Assembly: GCA_025141675.1 (NCBI GenBank)
Contig: CP081161.1
Coordinates: 2,144,001-2,208,000 of the forward strand
Direction: 5' to 3'
DNA: 64,000 bases
From: Rhodobacteraceae bacterium S2214
GTDB taxonomy: Bacteria; Pseudomonadota; Alphaproteobacteria; Rhodobacterales; Rhodobacteraceae
The number at the start of each line of letters is the position of its first letter. The stretch's first letter is position 1. The translations under genes and the position numbers were made by a program. Positions 10,267 through 19,512 of this stretch are shown one piece after another. The notes under the pieces were generated by a model. The model was not told where the DNA came from and searched no databases. It saw nothing but the letters and a program-made list of their open reading frames with translations.

Positions 10267-11789
10267 TGATAAAAAGCCTGTCCCGCGTTCCATTTTTCGT
10301 CATCCTGATGGGGATCGGGTCGTTGGCGATGATCGTCCCCGCGGGCTTTGGCCTGTCGTTGGGGGATTACGTCACCATGCGTGTCTTCTTCTATGGTTTC
10401 ATTCTGTTCGGCACGCTGACGCTTGTCATGGGGCTGGCCACCGCGGGCTATGAACCAAAGAACGTGGCGCGCAGCCAGCTTTTGTCGCTGCTTGCGGCGT
10501 TCACAGTCCTTCCGTTTATGTTGGCTATTCCGTTCTACGAGGCTGTCGGAAACACAACGATCCTCAACGCGTGGTTCGAAATGGTGTCGAGCCTGACAAC
10601 CACGGGGGCGACACTTTACGATAACGCGGGCCAACTGACGCCAGCGCTGCACCTATGGCGGTCGCTTGTCGGGTGGCTTGGCGGGCTCTTGGTTTGGATC
10701 GCAGCGATTTCGATCTTCGCACCAATGAACCTTGGCGGTTTCGAAGTGCGTGCGACGTCGGTCGCGGGCAGGGGAACCGCTTATGGTGCCGCACAAGAAG
10801 CCCGTGCGGTTGATGCGGGCGAACGATTGACACGCTATGCGCTGCAACTGACGCCACTTTACGTGATGCTGACTGTCGCTCTTTGGGGCGGTCTGACGCT
10901 GCTTGGGGAATATTCCTACGTGGCCCTTTGCCATGCAATGGCGGTGCTATCCACGTCAGGGATCACGCCAATTGGCGGTTTCTATTACGCCGCTTCAGGG
11001 TTCTGGGGCGAAGTGCTGGTCTTTTGTTTCTTCGTGATCGCAATTAGCCGCCTTGTCTTTAGCAAAGGGCTCGCTGGTGAAAACGATGAAGGCTGGTTCC
11101 ATGATCCCGAATTTCGCATCGGTATCACCCTAATTGTTCTGGCATCGGCGTTCCTATTTCTACGCCATTTTGTTGCGGCCATCGATGAAACCACCCAGAC
11201 CGAACTTGGCGATAGCTTTCAGGCGATCTGGGGGGCACTGTTTACCGTTGCATCGTTTTTGACGACCACTGGTTTTGAGTCGGCAGATTGGGTGGAAACA
11301 ACCAACTGGACAGGATTGCCGACTCCAGGACTATTACTGGCAGGCCTCGCCTTGATCGGTGGCGGGGTGGCCACAACGGCTGGCGGCATCAAACTGCTGC
11401 GTGTGTATGCGTTGTATCGTCACAGTGGCCGCGAACTCGAACGTTTGGTCCATCCATCTTCCGTAGGCGGTGGCGGCCGCGAAGCCCGCCGTATCAGACG
11501 GAAAGGCGCGTATATTTCGTGGATCTTCTTCATGCTGTTCTGCGTCAGCATCGCGGCGGTGATGGTTTTGTTGTCCTTGACCGGCGTGCAATTCGAAACC
11601 GCTATGGTTCTTGCCGTTTCGGCGCTTTCCACGACAGGCCCCTTAGCGATTGTGGCCGCAGAGACACCAATTGCGTATTCCGGCATCCCAGACCTCGCCA
11701 AAGTCATTCTTGCCATGGCAATGGTATTGGGTCGGCTGGAAACGTTAGCGATTATTGCATTGTTTAATCCAGAAATCTGGCGGAACTAA
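10266..11789 (+). CDS. trkH: Potassium uptake protein TrkH
   Basis: 507-residue polytopic inner-membrane K+ channel subunit working with TrkA. The four repeated pore/filter segments with TTG-type selectivity signatures can be seen: SSLTTTGATLYDN, LSTSGITPIGGFY, ASFLTTTGFESAD and ALSTTGPLAIV. It has about ten hydrophobic segments. The ATG overlaps the trkA stop (TAATG). A basic cytoplasmic loop (SVGGGGREARRIRRK) lies before the last pair of helices. Confidence 0.95.
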   Translation: MIKSLSRVPFFVILMGIGSLAMIVPAGFGLSLGDYVTMRVFFYGFILFGTLTLVMGLATAGYEPKNVARSQLLSLLAAFTVLPFMLAIPFYEAVGNTTILNAWFEMVSSLTTTGATLYDNAGQLTPALHLWRSLVGWLGGLLVWIAAISIFAPMNLGGFEVRATSVAGRGTAYGAAQEARAVDAGERLTRYALQLTPLYVMLTVALWGGLTLLGEYSYVALCHAMAVLSTSGITPIGGFYYAASGFWGEVLVFCFFVIAISRLVFSKGLAGENDEGWFHDPEFRIGITLIVLASAFLFLRHFVAAIDETTQTELGDSFQAIWGALFTVASFLTTTGFESADWVETTNWTGLPTPGLLLAGLALIGGGVATTAGGIKLLRVYALYRHSGRELERLVHPSSVGGGGREARRIRRKGAYISWIFFMLFCVSIAAVMVLLSLTGVQFETAMVLAVSALSTTGPLAIVAAETPIAYSGIPDLAKVILAMAMVLGRLETLAIIALFNPEIWRN

Positions 11790-11799
11790 TCAAAGACGG

Positions 11800-11818
11800 C
11801 CCTCAATTTCGGGGGTTT
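11800..11818 (+). terminator. Weak terminator-like hairpin after trkH
   Basis: CCCTC (11800-11804), a six-base loop and GGGGG (11811-11815) form a short stem including one G-T pair, followed by TTT. It lies 11 bases after the trkH stop and about 85 bases before hfq. The stem is short, so termination would be partial at best. Confidence 0.3.
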
Positions 11819-11865
11819 AACAATTTCGTAGCGCAGGACATACTGCCATTAACGAAGATGAGGAC

Positions 11866-11879
11866 GGCCACGCGTGGCC
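11866..11879. promoter_or_regulatory. 14-bp palindrome upstream of hfq
   Basis: GGCCACGCGTGGCC is a perfect 14-bp palindrome ending 24 bases before the hfq ATG. The position would suit an operator or an mRNA hairpin over the 5' leader. No known regulator motif is recognised, so function is unassigned. Confidence 0.35.
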
Positions 11880-11903
11880 ATAATAACAATAAAGGGTTCA
11901 CCT

Positions 11904-12137
11904 ATGGCCTCAGATAAAGCCAACCTGCAAGACGCTTTCCTGAACAACGTGCGTAAGGCGAAAGTACCTGTCACCATATTTCTGGTGAACGGGGTCAAGC
12001 TTCAGGGCGTGATTACTTGGTTCGATAGCTTCTGCGTACTTCTGCGTCGTGATGGTCAGTCACAACTGGTCTACAAAAGCGCGATCTCAACGATCATGCC
12101 AGCGCAGCCGATTTCACTTTATGAAGGCGAAGAGTAA
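11904..12137 (+). CDS. hfq: RNA chaperone Hfq
   Basis: 77-residue Sm-like protein that pairs small RNAs with mRNAs. Sm1 ([28 protein letters not shown]) and Sm2 ([12 protein letters not shown]) are intact, including the Y-K-x-A signature and the FLVNG/KLQG turn. The start at 11904 has AAGGG seven bases upstream. An in-frame GTG 30 bases earlier lacks a ribosome-binding site and would add non-family residues. hflX follows two bases later, as in many proteobacteria. Confidence 0.96.
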   Translation: MASDKANLQDAFLNNVRKAKVPVTIFLVNGVKLQGVITWFDSFCVLLRRDGQSQLVYKSAISTIMPAQPISLYEGEE

Positions 12138-12139
12138 CT

Positions 12140-13414
12140 TTGCTTGAACACGACCGGCCCATTACACGGGCTTGGGTGCTGCACCCAGACGTAAAGTCAA
12201 ACCATTCACGCCGATTGGCTGAACCCGCTTTGGAAGAAGCGGTGTCTTTGGCCGCAGCTTTGCCTGACCTTCAAGTGGTCGGGTCTGAAGTTGTGCGCCT
12301 GCCAAAAATGCATGCGGGTATGTTGTTCGGCAAAGGCAAGATCGAAGAACTGAAGCAACGGATCAAATTAGCGGAAGTCGAGCTCGTACTTGTGGATGGC
12401 CCAGTTAGCCCCGTGCAGCAGCGCAACCTTGAAAAAGCGTGGGACGTGAAACTGCTGGACCGCACAGGTCTGATCCTCGAAATCTTTAGCGATCGTGCGC
12501 GCACCGCTGAAGGTGTTTTACAGGTTGAAATGGCCGCGCTGTCGTATCAGCGAACGCGACTTGTCCGTGCTTGGACCCACCTTGAACGCCAACGTGGTGG
12601 TCTTGGGTTCGTCGGTGGTCCGGGGGAAACCCAGATCGAAGCCGACCGTCGCGCCATTGATATGCAGTTGAAGGCCTTGCGGCAAAATCTTGATAAGGTT
12701 GTGAAAACCCGCACCTTGCACAGGGCAGGGCGCGCGAAGGTGCCATTCCCGATTGTAGCCCTTGTGGGCTACACCAACGCAGGCAAATCAACGCTGTTCA
12801 ACAAACTGACCGGTGCGGAAGTTTTTGCGAAAGACATGTTATTTGCCACGCTCGATCCCACCATGCGCAAAATTACTTTGCCGTCCGGTGACGATGTCAT
12901 CATGTCGGATACCGTGGGTTTTATCAGTGACTTGCCGACCGAACTTGTTGCCGCGTTCCGCGCCACCTTGGAAGAAGTGTTGGACGCCGATCTGATTGTG
13001 CATGTCCGCGATATTTCGCATGCGCAAAGCGAAGAACAATCCCACGATGTCATGCAAATTCTTGAATCACTTGGCGTCGCCGAAGGGTCACCGCTGATCG
13101 AAGTGTGGAACAAGATTGATCGCGTTGACGACGAAGCCCGCGAAGCGATGATCAAAACGGCAGACCGCACCGATGATCTCTACGCGGTATCAGCGATCAC
13201 TGGCGAAGGAATGGCGGGTCTGCTGGATGATCTTGCCAGCAAACTGAAAGACCCGCGCAGTGAAGCCGTGCTTGAACTCAGCTTCGCACAGGGGCGCGAA
13301 CGCGCTTGGTTGTTTGATCAGGGAATTGTCACCGATGATACCCAGACGGACGATGGGTACAAGCTGACGGTTTTCTGGACATCGCTGCAAAAAGCACGGT
13401 TCTCGCGTCTTTGA
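12140..13414 (+). CDS. hflX: Ribosome-associated GTPase HflX
   Basis: 424-residue GTPase that binds the large ribosomal subunit and helps split stalled ribosomes. An N-terminal HflX domain with the glycine-rich RGGLGFVGGPGETQIE stretch comes before the G domain. G1 is GYTNAGKSTLFN (about residue 212), G3 is DTVGFISDLP and G4 is NKID. The start is a TTG two bases after hfq; no better upstream start is seen. It ends one base before the stop of the convergent GGDEF gene. Confidence 0.94.
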   Translation: MLEHDRPITRAWVLHPDVKSNHSRRLAEPALEEAVSLAAALPDLQVVGSEVVRLPKMHAGMLFGKGKIEELKQRIKLAEVELVLVDGPVSPVQQRNLEKAWDVKLLDRTGLILEIFSDRARTAEGVLQVEMAALSYQRTRLVRAWTHLERQRGGLGFVGGPGETQIEADRRAIDMQLKALRQNLDKVVKTRTLHRAGRAKVPFPIVALVGYTNAGKSTLFNKLTGAEVFAKDMLFATLDPTMRKITLPSGDDVIMSDTVGFISDLPTELVAAFRATLEEVLDADLIVHVRDISHAQSEEQSHDVMQILESLGVAEGSPLIEVWNKIDRVDDEAREAMIKTADRTDDLYAVSAITGEGMAGLLDDLASKLKDPRSEAVLELSFAQGRERAWLFDQGIVTDDTQTDDGYKLTVFWTSLQKARFSRL

Positions 13415-14197
13415 TCACGATGCCTGCCGCATGGTGGACGGCACGTCTTTCCAATGCACAATTCGTCCGTGGCCAGCATCTTTTGCGCTGTAAAGTGCCG
13501 TATCCGCACGACTAAGCAACAGATCGATGGGATGATGCGGACCGGCTTGGACTACACCGATAGACATCGTTAACCGAACGCTGCGGCCCCCCATCGCATG
13601 CGTTTGTAGTGCCTTTAGCGATATCTCATCAGACATCGTATCGCACAATGCTCTGACATCAGTCTTTGACTGGACCGGAATGAAAGCCGCGAATTCTGTG
13701 CCGCTTAGCCTGCTGATCACATCTTGATCCGTCGTATTCTTACGCAGGACTTCGGCTATCTGACGCAAACACTGATCGCCGAACGCATGACCGTAGGCGT
13801 CGTTGATACGTTCGAAATTATCCGCGTCAAACAGTGCCATAACTCCTTGCGGGTATAGCAATCGCATCGTTTTGCTCCGGTTGATGAACGCAAGACGATT
13901 TGGCAAACCAGTCAGCGGGTCGCGCAATTCAGCTCCTTCAAGGCGGCGTTGCAGATGGCTTAGATATGTCACGACGCTCATTTGGAAGACCAGCACAGGT
14001 GCCGCCGCAAGTATGATAAGCCAAAATTCAGACGCCCAGCCCAACGCGCCAACGCTTGAAAACAGGTCGACATTGGACAGATAAGATACCGCAGTCACAA
14101 GCGCGCAGAACAGGATCAGCTTCAGTAAAAGATCCCGTAAGGATTTTATCGCAAAACCCGCCACGAGCCGCGGCATCAATTTGTCTAACCAAGTCAT
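13415..14197 (-). CDS. Membrane GGDEF-domain protein with degenerate active site
   Basis: 260 residues. Two hydrophobic segments (about 24-41 and 57-76) are followed by a GGDEF domain (about 90-250) with its DPLTGLPNR start and the LFDADNFERINDAYGH block. The signature, normally (G/S/A)GDEF, is SGTEF at residues 165-169, with Thr in place of the metal-binding Asp/Glu. Other elements (SIGVVQAG, RADTALYSAK) are kept. Diguanylate cyclase activity is therefore doubtful; the protein may bind GTP or c-di-GMP as a sensor (inference). It may share a transcript with the upstream acylase gene, 40 bases away. Confidence 0.85.
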   Translation of the reverse strand: MTWLDKLMPRLVAGFAIKSLRDLLLKLILFCALVTAVSYLSNVDLFSSVGALGWASEFWLIILAAAPVLVFQMSVVTYLSHLQRRLEGAELRDPLTGLPNRLAFINRSKTMRLLYPQGVMALFDADNFERINDAYGHAFGDQCLRQIAEVLRKNTTDQDVISRLSGTEFAAFIPVQSKTDVRALCDTMSDEISLKALQTHAMGGRSVRLTMSIGVVQAGPHHPIDLLLSRADTALYSAKDAGHGRIVHWKDVPSTMRQAS

Positions 14198-14237
14198 CCA
14201 TTCCAGATAGCTTGGCGGTCTTAATAACTTGATAAGA

Positions 14238-16703
14238 CTACTGCCCCGTTGGTGTCAGAGACGTCACACCTACCGCCGCCGCCCGTGCAAGTGCCGGATC
14301 AAGCGACATTGGCACGTATTCACCACGCCGCCATAGTTCACCCATGTTGTCGTAATAGCGCGATAGCGGGTGCCCTGATTGACCCGTGGCGCTGACAAAG
14401 ACCGAACTATCGGGATCGGCAAAGTCATAGACACCGCGATACCCCGCCGCATGCACGTTCTGGAATGGGTTCGGTCCGGTGCCCGACGTTTTGCCCCGTT
14501 GCAAGGTATTATCACCGCCAGAGGTCGACTGCCGGATGTTCACAAACCAACTGAGCAGCGGCACATTCCCCAGAACTGGATGATCGTGTGTGGCTTGGTG
14601 GGCATCCCCCCAACGTAGCGCGGCGACTGTTGTTCCGTGGTTTTCATCAATCCAGATCAGCGCGTCATCAAGGGCTAGGCGTGAAATATCGGTGCAGGTC
14701 TCAACAGGTGCAGATTGTACAACGTCACACCATACAGATGCGCCGTCGATGTCGCGGAAAACGCGTTCAATAAACACGGGGTCTGCATGGGTGAACTCAG
14801 ATGCAAGAGGCCCCAATTCATCGCGTGTCAGACGCTTGTGCAATTCACGCAGCCAAGCGGCGTAAATCAATGGTTCGGGCAGGTGTTCGTTCATTTCCCC
14901 GTTCCACGCGGCCAACAGCTCTAACGCTTGCTGTCTGCGGCGTTCAGGTGTGCCATCAGGGGCTGCTTCACCTGTGAACCATAGATCAGCGCCCATCAAA
15001 GGAAGCAGTGATCGCGCGGTATAGCTGACGGTATCCAACTGCGCCTCGATGAAGCTTTCACGGGTATGCACTTCGCGCGCTTGCATCAGACGTTGCCACC
15101 GTTTGATCCGCTGGGTGTCGCCCCACACGTAAGACACATGGTTCGGAAACGGGGCATCTGAGGTTTTGTTGTTTGTGTTACCCAAGATATCACCTGACGG
15201 ATCGGTGAATTCAGGATTATCGGCATACGGCAGTCGGCCATACCAGCGGTTTGCATCGATATAACCGAAGCTTGGCAGGCGGCCTTGGCTTTGATGGTTG
15301 GGTGTACGGGCAGGGATCGCGCCAATGGTCTTTAGCCCAATCCGTGTGCGATCTGCGACCGTTAGGTTCTGCGACGGCGCGACGTAATCTTCTGCAGCTT
15401 CAAAAGCGTCCGCTATGTTCTTAGCCTGCATCATTTTGATCGCGGCGGACATCGTGGTGTCATCGCGCGACAATGCTGTCCACGCCAATGATACGACATG
15501 CCCCGGCGGCGTGATAGTCGACAGGTCGAACTGATCAGCTGGAATAACCGGCCCGTTCTCTGTCGCGCGCAAGCGGACAGTTACAGCTGATCCTTCACGG
15601 ACGTTGATGATGCTGTCGCGTGTTGTGAAGGGCGCCCAGCCACCCGGCGTCCGGTATTCGCTGCGATCATCGGGGTTAACCTCTTCGATGAACAAATCCT
15701 GATCATCGAGGTAGCTGGACGTGATCCCCCAACCAATTTGATCACTCCGGCCAGTCATCACAGCGGGAACCCCCGGGATCGTGCCACCGATCACACCGCC
15801 CGACGCAAGCTCAAGCCGCGCCAGATACCAGACGGTCGGTGCGGTTAGTCCAAGATGCGGGTCATTCGCAAGCAAAGTACCGCCCGTCGCCGATCGTGTT
15901 GGTCCGGCAGCCCAAGCATTCGACGCACCTGCCAATGGGGCTGGTTTGACAGGGGACAACGGATCAAACGGCGCACGCGTGTTCGCGGCATAGCGCGGGA
16001 CATTTGGGACAAGGGACGCATATTCGGGCAACATCGCAATGCCCATCCCGGGATCATCGGGCAGGATGTCGACGACCCGATCAGGCGGCAACATCAACGA
16101 TGTGCGGGCCCGCAAAACTTCGTTCTCAAGATGCGACGACAGTTGCAATGCCATCAGTTTGATCACCGCAATGCTGTCTGCCGGCTGCCACGGCGCTATC
16201 GCATGGTTGAACATCCACATCTCGGGCGCACCGCGGCCTCGTGCGCCTTCACTCACTTTACCCAGCCAAGCGTTTACGCCGTCAGCATAGGCATCAAGCG
16301 CGACACGGGTCTGGTCGTCCTGATCTTCAACGGAATCAATCGCGGTCCGGTAAAGGTCGAGGTGGCGCAGCAACTTATCAATCGGCAGCGTCCGTTCCCC
16401 GAACAATTCGGACAACCGACCCTGTGCCGTGCGGCGCAGCATCGTCATCTGCCACATACGATCTTGGGCATGGGCATAGCCGAGCGCGAAATACACATCC
16501 GCGTCGTTTTCGCCAAAGATATGCGGCACATTCGCGTTATCGCGCACGATTTCAATCGGCGCGATGATGCCGGAGACGGCTTCGTCAGCTGTGTATTCCG
16601 GCAATGACCTGGACGCGAAGTAATAGGCGAGGACAAAAACGACCACACACAACGCAATCAGCCCAGTAATGAACCGCATCAGCCACCGAAAAACGAGCGC
16701 CAT
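14238..16703 (-). CDS. Penicillin acylase-family N-terminal nucleophile hydrolase
   Basis: 821-residue precursor. An N-terminal hydrophobic segment (about 8-30) acts as signal or anchor for the periplasm. The alpha-chain region contains VPHIFGENDADVYFALGYAH and AQDRMWQM, and the spacer ends at Ala260. The nucleophile is Ser261 in AGASNAWAAGP, exposed by autocatalytic cleavage in this family; ANDPHLGL follows. Family members hydrolyse penicillins, acyl-homoserine lactones or other amides; substrate cannot be told from sequence. An orphan LuxR lies about 23 kb away, so AHL acylase activity is only a possibility. Confidence 0.9.
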   Translation of the reverse strand: MALVFRWLMRFITGLIALCVVVFVLAYYFASRSLPEYTADEAVSGIIAPIEIVRDNANVPHIFGENDADVYFALGYAHAQDRMWQMTMLRRTAQGRLSELFGERTLPIDKLLRHLDLYRTAIDSVEDQDDQTRVALDAYADGVNAWLGKVSEGARGRGAPEMWMFNHAIAPWQPADSIAVIKLMALQLSSHLENEVLRARTSLMLPPDRVVDILPDDPGMGIAMLPEYASLVPNVPRYAANTRAPFDPLSPVKPAPLAGASNAWAAGPTRSATGGTLLANDPHLGLTAPTVWYLARLELASGGVIGGTIPGVPAVMTGRSDQIGWGITSSYLDDQDLFIEEVNPDDRSEYRTPGGWAPFTTRDSIINVREGSAVTVRLRATENGPVIPADQFDLSTITPPGHVVSLAWTALSRDDTTMSAAIKMMQAKNIADAFEAAEDYVAPSQNLTVADRTRIGLKTIGAIPARTPNHQSQGRLPSFGYIDANRWYGRLPYADNPEFTDPSGDILGNTNNKTSDAPFPNHVSYVWGDTQRIKRWQRLMQAREVHTRESFIEAQLDTVSYTARSLLPLMGADLWFTGEAAPDGTPERRRQQALELLAAWNGEMNEHLPEPLIYAAWLRELHKRLTRDELGPLASEFTHADPVFIERVFRDIDGASVWCDVVQSAPVETCTDISRLALDDALIWIDENHGTTVAALRWGDAHQATHDHPVLGNVPLLSWFVNIRQSTSGGDNTLQRGKTSGTGPNPFQNVHAAGYRGVYDFADPDSSVFVSATGQSGHPLSRYYDNMGELWRRGEYVPMSLDPALARAAAVGVTSLTPTGQ

Positions 16704-16750
16704 GTGTAACCCTTAACGTTATTTGCTTCGGGCCTTGTAACGCCTCGTGA

Positions 16751-16772
16751 AACCAAGGACCACTCCTTGGTT
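16751..16772 (-). terminator. Probable terminator of the liv operon
   Basis: A perfect 9-bp stem, AACCAAGGA/TCCTTGGTT with a CCAC loop (16751-16772), sits five bases beyond the livM stop on the minus strand. On that strand it ends in GGTTTC, so the T tract is short. It would separate liv transcription from the acylase gene starting at 16703. Confidence 0.5.
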
Positions 16773-16776
16773 GCCA

Positions 16777-18129
16777 CTACTTTTCGGGCATCAAACCACG
16801 CGGGCTAAACCGCAAAACCAACAGCATCACAACACCCATGGTCAACAGCCGCATATGCGCCCCAAATTCGGACATACGCACAGCGAACCAGTTTGTCGGA
16901 TCAAGGCCAGCAGTAGTAACTTCCGCGACCCAAAGCCCCAAAGGTTCAACCATGACCCAAAGCCACCAGATCAGGAAACCGCCAAGCACGGCACCAAAGT
17001 TGTTACCGGACCCACCAACGATCACCATCACCCAGATCAGGAACGTAAAACGCAGGGGTTGATATGACGTTGGCGTCAACTGACCATCAATCGTGACCAT
17101 CATCGCGCCAGCAATGCCGCAAATCGCGGACCCAAGGATGAAAATCTGCAAATGCCGTGCGGTGACGTTTTTACCCATCGCTTCAGCTGCGGTTTCGTTG
17201 TCGCGGATCGCGCGCATCATGCGGCCCCACGGAGAACTCAGCGCCAGTTGGGCCAATACTAACAGCACAACCAAGAACACGGTAAAGATCAATGAATACC
17301 CAACCTTGACCCACAACGTGGACGCTGTGACAGGATCAAGACCCCAGCTTGCAGCGCGTTCAATAAAGGTCGGATCACTTTGCAGATCGATCTCGTAAGG
17401 CACGGGACGGGGCAGGCCGGTGACGTTCTTCACGCCGCGCGACAACCAGTCTTCGTTCTTGATGACGGCAAGAATAATCTCGGCAATGCCCAAGGTCGCA
17501 ATCGCCAAATAGTCTGACCGCAGCCCAAGCGCTGTCTTGCCAATGACCCAAGCGGCACCAGCTGCGAACAGACCACCAACAGGCCAAGCAACAATCGCCA
17601 TCCAACCGTAGTCTTTGTAGTTTTCACCACCAAAATTCAGACCACCGATGTTGCCTGTCGATGCAGGATTGATCGCCTCAACACCCGCAACACCGCCGTC
17701 AAACACCCAACGAAACACGAAGAACCCGACGACGAGAATGCCAAGTGTGGTCAGTGTCCGCACGTGGCCCGGCGCCATTTTTGCACGGGCAAGGACCGTC
17801 AGCACAATCGTCGCAGCGCCCATAAGCAGACCTAGCAACACGCGCCAGCCACCTGCGGCCATCGCGCCTTCGGTTGGTGGCATCGAAATCAGAACGGCCG
17901 CCAAGCCTCCCAAGGCCACAAAGCCCATAATCCCGACATTGAACAAACCAGCAAAACCCCACTGCAGGTTGACGCCAAGCGCCATGATCGCAGCGATGAG
18001 GGCGAAATTCAGCATCTTAAGCGCGGAATCCGGCGATCCACTGAAAATCCAGAACTCGGTTGTGCCTTCCAGCAGGTATAGCCCTGCGACAAACAAAACG
18101 AGGAATGTGTTACGCAATGAAAGGCTCAT
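16777..18129 (-). CDS. livM: Branched-chain amino acid-type ABC permease LivM
   Basis: 450-residue inner-membrane permease of the HAAT (Liv) ABC importer family. Hydrophobic helices run throughout. NLQWGFAGLFNVGIMGF near residues 55-70 and the EAA-like loop LRSDYLAIATLGIAEI plus SPWGRMMRAIRDNETAAEAMGKN are typical LivM blocks. It is longer than Escherichia coli LivM, as common in alphaproteobacteria. It overlaps livH by four bases. Last gene of the liv operon. Confidence 0.9.
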   Translation of the reverse strand: MSLSLRNTFLVLFVAGLYLLEGTTEFWIFSGSPDSALKMLNFALIAAIMALGVNLQWGFAGLFNVGIMGFVALGGLAAVLISMPPTEGAMAAGGWRVLLGLLMGAATIVLTVLARAKMAPGHVRTLTTLGILVVGFFVFRWVFDGGVAGVEAINPASTGNIGGLNFGGENYKDYGWMAIVAWPVGGLFAAGAAWVIGKTALGLRSDYLAIATLGIAEIILAVIKNEDWLSRGVKNVTGLPRPVPYEIDLQSDPTFIERAASWGLDPVTASTLWVKVGYSLIFTVFLVVLLVLAQLALSSPWGRMMRAIRDNETAAEAMGKNVTARHLQIFILGSAICGIAGAMMVTIDGQLTPTSYQPLRFTFLIWVMVIVGGSGNNFGAVLGGFLIWWLWVMVEPLGLWVAEVTTAGLDPTNWFAVRMSEFGAHMRLLTMGVVMLLVLRFSPRGLMPEK

Positions 18130-19136
18130 ATCGATTGCCCCTTAAACAGGCCGGTCGGTTTGAACAGCAGCACGATGATCAGGATCGCAAAGCTGACGGC
18201 AAATTTGTAATCGGTGGACATCAACTGGACGAGCCCATCGGGCTCGAGGTTCTCGGGCATGATGTAGACAAGGATCTTTTTCCAAGCGTAAGTGATCGTC
18301 ACCTCTGCAAAGGCGATTGTGAAACCACCAGCAATCGCGCCCACTGGATTACCAATCCCGCCGACGATCGCAGAGGCGAATATGGGAAGAAGCAGTTGGA
18401 AATAGGTGAACGCTTTGAAAGACTTATCCAAACCGTACAACACACCCGCAGTCGTGGCCAAGGCAGCAACGATCAACCATGTGACCATCACAACCCGTTC
18501 TGGATTAATGCCGGACAGCAGCGCGAGATCCTCATTATCGGAAAAGGCCCGCATGGATTTACCCGTGCGCGTTTTGTTGAGGAAGTAGAACAACAGCGCC
18601 ATGACGATGATCGCAACGACAAGCGTAATCGCCTGCGTGGATTTAATCGCCAAACCTTCGCGCAGGCCTGTCATCTCCTTGAAATCACGGGCGGAAATGA
18701 TGAATCGTTCGCCATCTGCAAACCGAATATCGCGGACGCCGATCACGAAGCGTACGATGCCGTTCATCACAAACATCACACCAAGCGACACAATCACAAG
18801 GATCACAGGCTTGGCTTTCTGAGCGCGGTAGAACTTGTAGACCACTTTGTCCGTGCCAAGCAGCAACAACGCACAACCCGCGATCCCGAACGGTAGAGCA
18901 AGAAGGGCGGTCGGCAACGGCCCCAATGAGATGCCCCAAGACTGAAACAGCCATGTGAAAAGGATGGTGATCGCGGTCCCGAATGCCATCGTGTCGCCAT
19001 GGGCAAAGTTTGAAAATCGCAAAATACCGTAGATCATCGTGACGCCCAAAGCGCCGATCGCAAGCTGGGCACCATAGGCCAGCCCCGGTACGATCACAAA
19101 ATTCGCCAATGCGACTAGCGCGTTTAAATAGTCCAT
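18126..19136 (-). CDS. livH: Branched-chain amino acid-type ABC permease LivH
   Basis: 336 residues from the ATG at 19136, preceded by GAAGGG nine bases upstream; longer in-frame extensions run into the preceding small gene and do not fit the family. It has multiple membrane helices and the LivH signature MIYGILRFSNFAHGD near residue 37. GKSMRAFSDNEDLALLSGIN is the cytoplasmic coupling loop. It overlaps livM. Confidence 0.9.
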   Translation of the reverse strand: MDYLNALVALANFVIVPGLAYGAQLAIGALGVTMIYGILRFSNFAHGDTMAFGTAITILFTWLFQSWGISLGPLPTALLALPFGIAGCALLLLGTDKVVYKFYRAQKAKPVILVIVSLGVMFVMNGIVRFVIGVRDIRFADGERFIISARDFKEMTGLREGLAIKSTQAITLVVAIIVMALLFYFLNKTRTGKSMRAFSDNEDLALLSGINPERVVMVTWLIVAALATTAGVLYGLDKSFKAFTYFQLLLPIFASAIVGGIGNPVGAIAGGFTIAFAEVTITYAWKKILVYIMPENLEPDGLVQLMSTDYKFAVSFAILIIVLLFKPTGLFKGQSI

Positions 19137-19155
19137 TAAATCAGACCCTTCGTCG

Positions 19156-19512
19156 TCATTTCTCATCCTTTCGGATGGTGCATTTTCCTGTGAGCCGCGT
19201 GCCGGCAAGGCTGTTGCTGACCACAGCATCGCCATTCGGTTGCATCACAAAAAGTGTTGTTGTTCCGCCTAGCCCCTCGGCCTCAAATCCGCGTGTGTCC
19301 CCGATTAGAAACGGGGTCGCTGGGAATTGCTGCGTACCATATGACACCACAGTCGCCGCACGGCGCGGTGGTTCATTAGCATCAACGGGGGCGGCAAAGT
19401 GGTTGCGATCTATGAAGAAATCCAAAGCCGCACCTTGCATATCACACAGCACAGTCTCGGCCGATACCGGACCCGCTGCCATCGCCATTGCTGATACCGC
19501 TTTCACCATCAT
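19156..19512 (-). CDS. Small secreted protein encoded inside the liv operon
   Basis: 118 residues beginning MMVKAVSAMAMAAGPVSAE, a short signal peptide with an AxA-type cleavage site near residue 18; two Cys (CDMQ and GKCTI) could form a disulfide in the periplasm. No family is recognised. Its ATGA overlaps the livF stop by four bases and livH starts 20 bases after it, so it is translated as part of the transporter operon. Position suggests a periplasmic accessory of the importer, but that is inference. Confidence 0.75.
   Translation of the reverse strand: MMVKAVSAMAMAAGPVSAETVLCDMQGAALDFFIDRNHFAAPVDANEPPRRAATVVSYGTQQFPATPFLIGDTRGFEAEGLGGTTTLFVMQPNGDAVVSNSLAGTRLTGKCTIRKDEK

Noticed and set aside
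15855..16607. 250-codon plus-strand frame opposite the penicillin acylase gene
   Set aside because: Antisense shadow; the acylase frame has intact catalytic motifs through this stretch.
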